Shown piece after piece: positions 1 to 8,246 of a stretch of 64,000 nucleotides of DNA (its first letter is position 1; each line of letters starts with the position of its first letter). The DNA lies in assembly GCF_000002425.4 (NCBI RefSeq), contig NC_037254.1, forward strand, positions 8,104,144-8,168,143, given 5' to 3'. This DNA comes from Physcomitrium patens. Taxonomy: Eukaryota > Streptophyta > Bryopsida > Funariales > Funariaceae. Under the pieces are notes generated by a model. It had not been told where the DNA came from, did no database searches, and saw only the letters and a list, made by a program, of their open reading frames with translations. The position numbers and the translations under genes are program-made.

Positions 1-49
1 AAAAGTAGATTAATTTCATAATATCTTCTATAGAAGCTTCCTAGAAGCT
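1..49 (+). repeat. Left part of an outer plus-strand LTR split by element A
   Basis: These bases match the early part of the plus-strand LTR copy seen around 10947-10995 (agattaatttgataatatct and the following aagctt block). The match resumes at 7808 on the far side of element A. So this is the left piece of an LTR into which element A inserted. The start of this LTR lies outside the window. Confidence 0.6.
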
Positions 50-597
50 TATTAAGGACATGAATCTTGAAGAAAGAGAATTCTCAATACATTCTTTTAT
101 CACTGAAGAAAACTAGAAAGTCTTTTAAAAGTTGATGTAATATTAAGTAGAATGGCTATTGCCAAAAATAAGAAGACTAGAAAGTATTGAAACAAGACTA
201 AGACTACAAAGGCATTGAAAAGAGTGAAGAAGGCTTCACTCTTGCTTTCATATATACTATTTAACCAAGACCTACGTCGCAATGTCTTATAAGATCTTCA
301 ACATGTGTTGACTTTGCTAACCACTGTCTTATCTTGTAAGGCAAGTTATCTATGTATGCACCATGTAGTTGGATTGTTCTCCAAGCTACTATACAAAGAT
401 AACTTGTTCCACAAGCTATCAATACATGGTTAGCTTTTTGGCCAACTTTCTAACCTACAAACACAGCTAAAGTCAAAACAGCATCTATGAAACATCTAAG
501 AAGCTTCTCTAGAAGACTTTATGAAATTATTCTATATTTACTTACTTCTACTTAATCATATAAGTAACTATTGACATAAATATATATGTCTGTGATA
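50..597 (-). repeat. 3' LTR of element A
   Basis: 548 bp, reading TATTAAGGACA...TGTGATA on the plus strand. It is homologous to 5921-6354 plus 7689-7807. Read as minus sense it begins TATCACAG and ends CTTAATA. It carries the LTR TATA box (plus strand atatata near 251-257) and the imperfect hairpin at about 216-245 described under the 5' LTR. Apparent short ORFs here are by-products of that hairpin and are not genes. Confidence 0.82.
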
Positions 598-1157
598 TTA
601 TTCCTCCTTCTAGAAACAAATTCCACGAGGAGCGGTCTTCATATGTTGAGAAAGTCTAAGATACGATAAATTATATTTGCTACATACTCTGATCTTTGCT
701 ATATTCAAAGATGGTTGATAGGTCCACTCAACCATCTATAGTGTCCTATACTAAGGCCAGTGGACCACCTTGTTATTTGGTCATTGTTGAGGCCTTCATA
801 ACTTCTTTTAAATAAAACATTTGGAACACCGTCAGGAGTTGTTCTTACCTCTAATAAAATCACTAAACATTAGGAGTCTCTTCTAAGGCCATGATATCAA
901 ACACGTTACATCTCGCCATCTATTTGAGGAAAGACATGTCATTCTTAAGGATATTCATCTCGATTTTGTTGTCTTGAAGGTTGTAACAATTGTAATGTCT
1001 CATCTGGTAAGTCTGCAAATAAAAGCTCTTGAATTGAATCTGTTGATTGTTGGTACTCCATCTCATCACAAATAGACAGAAGCTACAATAAAAGATAGAA
1101 GGCAGAATGTTATTTTCTTTTGAACTTGTTTTTTTTATAGCAAAACTTTGCTATTCT

Positions 1158-1622
1158 TCATCTTGATTTTGATAGATGTCGTTGATGAAAGACTTCAACT
1201 TTCTTTGCTGTATTTGCAAGATTCTTTGATGGCTCCCATGTGTATTCACTAATATCATATCCATGCCAATGAACAAGATATTTCAACCTATTTCGGTGCC
1301 ACCTTGAGTCTAAGACTTCTTCCACCTCAAACTCTTGGTTATTATCTACTTCTATAGGAGAAGGTGGCATTTGTCTTCTTTCCAAGTTATTCACTGTCTT
1401 ATATAGCTCTAGAAGAGACACGTAAAATACATGGTGGATCTTCATAGACTCCGATAGATATAATCGATAGGCAATAAGATTGATTTTTTTACAAATAGAA
1501 AAAAGTCTCAGCCTACAATAATCTAATTTATCACAAGAACAAGTAGTCTTGATATTACGATGAAGTAACCATACCTTATCACCTATATTATATTGTTGTT
1601 GTTCTTTGCAATGGGCATCCAC
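1158..1622 (-). pseudogene. Element A integrase C-terminus and chromodomain
   Basis: The 154-residue open segment has two parts. The first third resembles the C-terminal integrase GPY/F-type tail (NIGDKVWLL, then KIHHVFYVSLL). The last 60 residues are a chromodomain: EVEEVLDSRW, then LKYLVHWHGYD, then YTWEPSKNL. The aromatic cage positions (Y/W/W) are largely present. In chromoviruses this domain is fused to integrase and is thought to steer integration to methylated histone H3. It lies immediately upstream (in minus sense) of the 3' LTR. Frame breaks separate it from the integrase core at 2007-2563. Confidence 0.85.
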
Positions 1623-1989
1623 GTTGGTCTTTTGTCACTCTTGGGCTGCCTTTAATTGTATCTTCATTGTTGTATGTAGTTGTGATAAGCAATTTACTAA
1701 ATCTTCCGCCGTAAGATTATCAACTTTTGAAAAGTCAAAAGTATCAAATCATGGATGATATCCATAATTGACAAAGAAAAGTGTTTGTTGAATGGAAGAA
1801 TGTACCGAATTATTATATGCAAACTCTACCAATGGTAAAAGAGTTGTCCAATCATCTTGATGATAGTTGATGGTACATCTCAAATACTGCTCCAGAACTT
1901 GATTTATCCATTTTTTTTATCCATCGGTTTGAGGATAAAAAGCTGAAGAAAGCTTTATATCCACCTTTAAAAACTTGAATAAGATTTTC

Positions 1990-2563
1990 TAGAATTTTGA
2001 TACAAATTAAGTCCTTCTATCCGATATAATATTCTTTGGCAATCTATGATAGCAATAGATATTATCAATAAAAAGCTTAGTTGTTTCTTCACCTGTGATA
2101 GATTTTGTACATGATACAAAATGTGTCATCTTGGTAAAACGATCTACTATTACGAATATAAAGTTATAAGAACCTGAGATTAGAAGATTCGTGATGAAAT
2201 CCATAGAAACAGAAGACCATGATTGTTCTAGAATATATAACAACTGAAGAAGTCCATAAGGTCGATGACAAGGAGTTTTTGATCTTGAGCAAACATCACA
2301 AGTTTTTACAAAATCTTTGGCTGCCTTCCACATTTCGGCCACCAAAAATCCCTAGATATTAGTTCTAAAGTTTTATTGTATCCAAAATGTCCTACTACTG
2401 GAAAGTCATAATGAGCTTGAAGAACACGTAATCGAGCTTCACCTTCTAGAACATATAGGCATCCTTTGAAATATAAAAGATTATTCTTGAATTCAAACTT
2501 GGAAGTATCATGGGACTTAGAGGAAGTATCCTTGATATCTTGAATAAGAAGATCAAAGGACAT
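1990..2563 (-). pseudogene. Element A integrase zinc-finger and catalytic core
   Basis: Two overlapping minus-strand reading frames carry one integrase, so there is a frameshift near 2306-2345. The N-terminal part shows the HHCC zinc-binding region (HYDFPVVGHFGYNKTLELIS, then CDVCSRSKTPCHRPYG across the frame break). The core shows the first two catalytic aspartates in VSMDFITNL and IISDR. The catalytic glutamate region lies further downstream, in sequence with stops and no clear open frame. This is a broken DDE integrase; it cannot be translated as a single product here. Confidence 0.82.
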
Positions 2564-2797
2564 GCTTGATTAAATTTTCTTCACAAATGATAAATCAAAA
2601 GTTAATGTTGATTTTATAGCTCGAAGATGAAAATGCTTGGGCTTCAAGAGAATTGATCTTTGTTGATCAAAAGATGTATCTCCTTCTTTTAATACAAGAT
2701 AAGAACGTCTAAAAAGAGCGTTCGATAGACCTTGTTATTTTTTGGGTCGATAAGTGATCTTGAAATTGAATCTAGATAAAGACATGCTCCAACAAGC

Positions 2798-3187
2798 TTA
2801 ACAACGATTTAAGACACGTATTGACATGAAGTACTCAAGGTTCTTATGGTCTATATATACAGTAATTTGGCTTGAAGTGCCTTCTAGATAATGATGCCAT
2901 TCTTGAAATGAATCCATGATTGCACGGAGTTCTTTGTCATGGATCTCATAATTCATCTTGGTTGCTAAAAATTTCCTTGAATGGAAAGCTATTAGATGGA
3001 GTTTTTTATTTGTTTCTATTTGTGACAACATGGCACCTATAGCAAAATCTAACGTATTTGTTTCCACAAAAAATGCCTTGAAGAAGTCAACGCAATATAA
3101 GATTGGTATAGAAACAAATTCCTTCTTTAAAGCATCAAATGATGCTTCTCCTTCTTTATTCCACTCAATTTTGTCTTTACAAGTCAA
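2798..3187 (-). pseudogene. Element A RNase H domain
   Basis: The 129-residue open segment matches Ty3-type RNase H joined to the end of reverse transcriptase. It starts with the connection motif EASFDALKKEF, followed by FFVETNTLDFAIGAMLSQ, HLIAFHSRKF, NYEIHDKELRAIM and ITVYIDHKNLEYFM. In functional copies FFVET would read with Asp (…V.TDAS/D), so one catalytic acid may be changed. It is separated from the RT palm segment by stop codons around 3190-3270. Confidence 0.82.
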
Positions 3188-3271
3188 AGGTGTAAGTAGA
3201 GCTGTAACTTGAGAAAAATTCTAGATGAAGATTCGATAGTAATTTATAAAGTCCAAACAGCATTACACATC

Positions 3272-3880
3272 TCATACTATTCTTGGAATCTTATAATCTA
3301 TGATAGTTTGAACCTTCTTGGGATCCATCATAAGGCCTTCATTGGAAATGATGTATCCTAAAAAGTCAACTTGAGTAGTGTGGAATATACACTTTTTCAA
3401 CTTGGCATATAATCTTGCATCTCTAAGTTTTTGTAACACGCGACGAACATAAAGCTCATATTCTTTTGTATTCTTAGAATAGATTAGAATGTCGTCTAAA
3501 TAGCAAACAACAAAATCATCTAAAAACTCACAAAAAATATCATTCATAAGATGTTAAAAAGTGGCATGTGCATTCGTGAGTCCAAAAGGCATGACATTAT
3601 ATTCAAAATGTCCATACCTAGTTCGAAAAGCAGTCTTTCATTTATCTCCTTCTTTGATATGAACTAAGTTGTATGCTCCTCATAGATCTATTTTGGTATA
3701 GATCTTTGCTTGATTGAATTGGTCAAAAAGTCCTGAAATCAAAGGCAAAGAATACCTATTTTTGATGGTGATCTTGTTGAATCCTCAATAATCCACATAC
3801 ATTCGCAGAGATCCGTCTTTCTTCTTCACAAATAAGATAAGAGCCCCGATTGGAGATTTAGAATGGCATATGAAGTTCTT
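3272..3880 (-). pseudogene. Element A reverse transcriptase
   Basis: The open segment 3272-3547 carries the RT palm: DFVVCYLDDILIYSKN contains the intact YLDD catalytic box, followed by LYAKLKKCIF and VDFLGYIISNEGL. The N-terminal fingers region continues upstream in minus sense to about 3880. There broken reading still shows [20 protein letters not shown], interrupted by stops. The YLDD box makes this the best preserved RT of the A/B/D/E family in the window. Confidence 0.85.
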
Positions 3881-4262
3881 TGCCAAATTCTCATCAATGT
3901 ATTCAATTAATGCAGCCAACTCATTGTTCAATAAGCTATAGATTGGTCCGAATAGTCATTGAGTTCATTCTTGCAGATAAATTGAATAATCATAAGGTCA
4001 ATGTTTGGGAAGAATATCTGCATTTTTCTTTTCAAAAACATCTTGGAATTCTTGATATTGATTAAGAATACCACTCGACATTATTTCACCATTAGAAATA
4101 GGTGTAGCATACATAGCAAAAGATGATCCTTTTTTTACAGCATGCATGAAAGCTTTTCTACCTACTAGTAAAGATTTGGACGTATTGGACTATGTACTTT
4201 TACTTTGCTAACATGATCTTGAATTACACTATCAAAAAAATTAAGGTTATGAGAAATCCAAT

Positions 4263-4646
4263 CTATATTTGAAGGTTATATTTTTCTAGCCATGATAATT
4301 TTAAAATAATCAGATTAGAGAGAGGTTTTATTACATTAAATACTACTACGCTGTTATGATCTTTAATTGCTATATCTAAAGGAATAGTTTCATAGATAAA
4401 ATTTCTAGCAAACAACAAACGACCATCTATGACTTCTACATGTATGGATTTAACTTTCTTTATTAAAAGTATTTTTTGATTTTTGGCAAAATCTTCATCT
4501 ATAAAACATGTTGAGGCTTCTAAATCTAACAAGGCAAAGACTTTTTGATTATTAGGTCCTAAATATACTTCTATTATAAAACAAAGTGAGGGATTTGAGG
4601 AGAGGATAGGACCTTTACTAGGTATTGCATATGATTCTAGCCACAC
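4263..4646 (-). pseudogene. Element A aspartic protease region
   Basis: This 127-residue open segment lies between Gag and RT. The core reads FALLDLEASTCFIDEDFAKN, corresponding to the retropepsin motif (L/I)(L/I)DSGAS..FI. Here Ser-Gly is replaced by Leu-Glu next to the catalytic Asp, so activity is unlikely unless these are family traits. The downstream IILKLSWLEKYN matches the conserved end of Ty3 protease (LG..WL). The assignment rests on position plus these two motifs. Confidence 0.72.
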
Positions 4647-4659
4647 AATCCCTATTGTA

Positions 4660-5626
4660 CCTGGAGAAATTCATTTTTCGACACATTATCTTCTTTGGTA
4701 ACTGTACTCTTCATTTTGTAATTGTATTATTTCTTTGGATAATATTGATAAATGTGCTTAGCTTCTCCATAATATAAATATAACCCCTCTTTGTGACGTC
4801 GAGTCTTTTCGTACTTTGTAAGAGGTTTAAAACGTATCATATCAATTTGTATTGGTTATAGCTTTAATAAATATGTTTCAAAAAACTTGAAAGTTGCTGC
4901 CATTACTTGATTTAATCCTCTCCAATCAAATCTTTGTTCTTGACACCTTTCAAATAAATGATTATCGCATGCAATGACTTGAGTAATAAATTATTTCAAA
5001 GATTCTACTTTCGACATTATTAATAACAAATCTTTGATGCTATCGTTCAATCTACATCGAAATTGGTTGATAAGTGCTTTATTATTCTAGTCCATGTCGT
5101 AAATAAGATTTTGAAATTTGACAGCATATGTAGTCGTTGATCGTGATCCTTGCCGTAAGGATAAAAGCTTGGTCTTTGCTACTTGTTCTCGATTACTTTC
5201 TCCAAATACTTCTAGGAATGAATTCAAATCATAAAGTAGTCATGAATCTTTTTCCATTAAAGGTGCAAATCAAGAAAGAGCACTTCTTGATAATAGTGTA
5301 CTTATAAATCTGACTAAAGTAAATCCATCAGGATATTGGAAAGAGTCCAACTTTAGATAGAGCTTGATTTGTTGCAAAAATCCTCAAAATTTTGATCTTG
5401 TTCCATCAAACTTCTCACACATACTAATCCTTGTCCCTGTCATACTTGCAAAAGCAAAACTCCTTGAATTTGGTTGTAATGTTGATCTATTTGCTTCTTT
5501 CAACTGCACAACTTCTTGTCGTAGACTCTAAACTTCTTCCATAGGCATAGTACTTCCATGATTCACATTAGAAATACGTGAGATTTCTACTCTTAGAGTG
5601 TTGACAAGCTCATGAAGATTTGCCAT
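4660..5626 (-). pseudogene. Element A Gag with degraded zinc knuckle
   Basis: The minus-strand ATG at 5624-5626 opens a frame beginning MANLHELVNTLRVEI, about 295 nt inside the 5' LTR. It reads on with several in-frame stops as a retrotransposon Gag (F..LIYDMD, then INQFRCRLNDSIKDLL). Near 4736-4790 lies the nucleocapsid CX2CX4HX4C knuckle, where all three cysteines have become tyrosine (TAT for TGT) while the histidine and the spacing remain. The family function is particle assembly and RNA binding; this copy is inactive. Confidence 0.75.
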
Positions 5627-5902
5627 AGTTACAAATCTATTCTCACTTCTGTTGAGAGTAGCATCCATAATCTTTCCTTCTATAGAACAACTCAAACCAA
5701 TTCAAAAGTTAAATTAGAAGAGGGTAAACTGCAACGTCTAAAAACAAATCCTACAAAGAAAGGTAATCCACTTTCTTTAGGAATAAGATCAGTGTTAAAA
5801 AATAAGTTTTTTTGTTTAAAGGTGGATAGTTTGTAACCTTCAAAATACAACAATAGAAGTGGAATAATCCACTCACTTCTAAAACAAGACAAAAACAATA
5901 TG

Positions 5903-5920
5903 TTAGCACTCTTGTCAAAC
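5903..5920 (-). promoter_or_regulatory. Candidate self-complementary primer-binding site of element A
   Basis: Directly inside the 5' LTR, the minus-sense sequence is GTTTGACAAGAGTGCTAA. It does not start with TGG, as a tRNA primer site would. Related sequence follows the LTR at 8247-8258 and 34610-34622. Its core TTGACAAGAGTG is the exact complement of CACTCTTGTCAA in the LTR near the predicted transcript start (plus-strand 6086-6097). This arrangement is known for Tf1-type self-priming; use here is inferred. Confidence 0.55.
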
Positions 5921-6085
5921 TATTAAGGACATGAATCTGGAAGAGAGAAAATCCTCAATACACTCTTCTATCACTGAAGAGAACTAAAAAGTCTCTCAAA
6001 AGATGATGCTATATTAACTAGAATGGCTATTGCCAAAAGCAAGAAGATTAAAAAGTCTTGAAACAAGACTAAGACTAAAAAGACA

Positions 6086-6127
6086 TTGACAAGAGTGAAG
6101 AAGGCTTCACTCTTGCCTCCATATATA
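6086..6127 (-). promoter_or_regulatory. LTR promoter: TATA box, start-site hairpin and PBS complement
   Basis: In minus sense TATATAT (6127-6121) is followed after 30 nt by CACTCTTGTCAA (6097-6086). The spacing is right for a polymerase II start at about that point. The intervening GGCAAGAGTGAAG (6117-6105) pairs with CTTCACTCTTGTC (6100-6088) around the loop CCTT. Homologous blocks are in every LTR copy of this family in the window. The start site is inferred from spacing only. Confidence 0.55.
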
Positions 6128-6354
6128 CTATCTAATTAAGAACTACGTGGCGATGTCCTATAGGACCTCCAACATGTGTTGACTTTGCTAACCATATGTC
6201 TTATCTTGCAAGGCAAGTTATCTATGTATGCACCATGTAGTTGGCTTCTTCCATAAGCTATTACACAGAGATAACTTGTTCCACAAGCTATCAATACATG
6301 GTTAGCTTTTTGGCCAAGTTTCTAACTTATAAATACATCTAAAGTCAAAATCGT

Positions 6355-7688
6355 TGTCGTGTTGTGGTTTGGCTATTATATGAAAATAATATAATTATGT
6401 ACTTAATATATAATTTATTAAGTTACATGGTAAGAGCCATGTTAGTAGATTTTAATTGGTTGTAGAATATAATTTAATTATTACCTTGAGAAGTGATTGT
6501 TTAAAAAGATTACTATAGAATTTGTATAACTTTAATTTTCTTTTGATAGTAGCTTTTAAAATTGGTTTTGATTGATAGTAACTTCTAAATATTTAGAATC
6601 ACATTTATTAGACATTGGTAACCTTTGAAAACTTATTTTGGTTCTTTTATTTGGTGTTTAGAATATAAATTATGTAAATCTTATAAGAAAAAGAATTGAA
6701 GAAGGATTTTGGTAACAAAAGGAGTAATTAGGGTACCAATATAGATGAATGGAGATGGATGATGAAAATCTCCATTCCTATTGGTTAAAAATCATGACCA
6801 ATGGACTTTGAGGAGGCTGTCCAAGGCCATATTAGAGATTGGGGTTAGTTTTTCGGAGCCATTTGAGCTTTGAAGGCTAGGGTCAACAAGTTTAGGTTTT
6901 TGGCTATGGTTTTGGTGTAAGTTTTGTATAGTTTGGAGTTTATATGGAGGAGATATAGGCGCTCAAAGTTAAGGTGTTGATTTGGGAGCTACTATCAATC
7001 TTTTTGGCAATAACGTATGCGTATGGATAGCAATTGAGGATCGATGATTGCGACTCAAGAGAGAAATTTTGCAGCTATACTTTTCACATACTGCTTGCTG
7101 AATTCTAAGTTGGAATGAAGGAGTTATTGGATTTTGAAGTCAACGCATGCAATCTAAGGGTAGTAATTGACCCGATTTACTAGTGGTTGTGTCATGGACT
7201 ATATCTTGAGAAATTTGAAAAGGTTTTGGCTCAAAATTTCAAGAAATGTGTAATTTCATGTTAGTAAACTATATACATAAGTTTGATGATATTTGAATAT
7301 TGGATTCTTGAGATATTAAGAAAATAGTGCTCAAGTGCTTATAAATTAGGGTTTAGAGCATCTGCTAGGATTTCTTAGATGCCAAAATATCAGGAGTGAA
7401 TTTGTAGTTGGTTTTTTTTGTGGTAAAAGTTAAGAGTGAATTCTATGTATCTTATAAATTTGAGACAAATTGAATTTTTTAGATCAAGAGTTATGAATTT
7501 CTAAAGTTTGGAACAAAAAAACCCTTCATGGAAAAAATATGTTTTGAAGGGATTTTGTTATATTTTGATTTTTATGCAAATCAAAGGAGTTTTAGAAGCT
7601 AAAAAAAGATTCATATAAAGGTTTAAGCTAAACTTTCTATAGCTAGATACTCATTGTATTCTCAAATAGTAAATCATGCCATATGACA
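6355..7688. mobile_element. Insertion within the element A LTR, candidate solo LTR
   Basis: 1334 bp interrupt the LTR. The segment begins TGTCGTG and ends ATGACA, so its ends are TGTC...GACA, typical of an LTR. It has no substantial ORF and higher G content than the surrounding LTR. The flanks (atcgt and ttaca) do not form a convincing duplication. A solo LTR or small non-autonomous element from a different family is the best reading. Confidence 0.45.
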
Positions 7689-7807
7689 TTACATCTATGA
7701 AGCATCTAAAAAGCTTCTCTAGAAGACTTTATGAAATTATTCTATATTTACTTACTTCTACTTAATCATATAAGTAACTATTGAGATAAATATATATATC
7801 CATAATA

Positions 7808-8246
7808 AAACTTTATAGACGTTGCTTTGATTTTACATGTGTTTATACTTGATTGGTAGGTTAAAAACTTGGTTAACAAGCTAACTACGTGTCACACATG
7901 TTGATAGCTTGCAGAACAAGCTAACTATGTGGTGCCCACATAGAAAACTTGTCTTGCAAGTTAAGATATGTGTTGTGCAAAGTCAACATATTTTTGAAGG
8001 TCCTATAGAACATTGCCATGCAGCTCCTATGTAGATAGTATATATAGAGGCAAGAGTGAAGCCTTATTCATTCTTATCAATTCCTTTCTTACTTCTAGTC
8101 TAGTTTCAAGGGTCTCTAGTTTTCTTGTCTTTTGGCAATAGCCATTCTAATTTCTTTTTTAATATGCATATTTAATTATTTCTATTTTGTCATCTTTCTT
8201 TGAAAAAAATCTCACTTATTTATTTATTTTCATCAAGTTCTTATCT
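7808..8246 (+). repeat. Right part of the outer plus-strand LTR split by element A
   Basis: The sequence continues the LTR begun at 1-49, in the opposite orientation to element A. Landmarks are the TATA box tatatag (8041), caagagtgaagcc, the ttttggcaatagccattcta block near 8137 and an end at about 8246. It is followed by ttgacaagaagt (8247-8258), the degraded primer-site motif, so it is a 5' LTR with internal sequence after it. Its 3' third matches the second U5 type (see findings). Confidence 0.65.

Larger units (their letters stand above)
50..7807 (-). mobile_element. Element A: chromodomain Ty3/gypsy LTR retrotransposon, nearly full length, decayed
   Basis: Two direct LTRs of about 550 bp (50-597, and 5921-7807 once a later insertion is removed) flank a 5.3 kb internal region. 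Read on the minus strand it encodes Gag, aspartic protease, reverse transcriptase, RNase H, integrase and a terminal chromodomain, the classic chromovirus order. The 5-bp flanks aagct (45-49) and aaact (7808-7812) look like a target-site duplication with one G/A change. A purine-rich tract (sense AGAAGGAGGAA) abuts the 3' LTR at about 601-611. All reading frames carry stops or frameshifts, so the copy is dead. Chromodomain Ty3 families are known in moss genomes; assignment to a named family would need a search. Confidence 0.88.
5921..7807 (-). repeat. 5' LTR of element A, interrupted by a 1.3 kb insertion
   Basis: LTR sequence occupies 5921-6354 and 7689-7807 (about 553 bp in total) and aligns with 50-597. 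The plus strand starts TATTAAGGACATG and ends CCATAATA. Read in minus sense it contains a TATA box (TATATAT, 6121-6127). It also has a 13-bp hairpin with a 4-nt loop (arms 6088-6100 and 6105-6117). The interruption 6355-7688 has no similarity to the rest of the LTR. Confidence 0.82.

Noticed and set aside
100-282. 60-aa ORF, similar to one at 11971-12153 (both minus)
   Set aside because: Both run across the same LTR start-site hairpin; the similarity is repeat homology, not a conserved gene.
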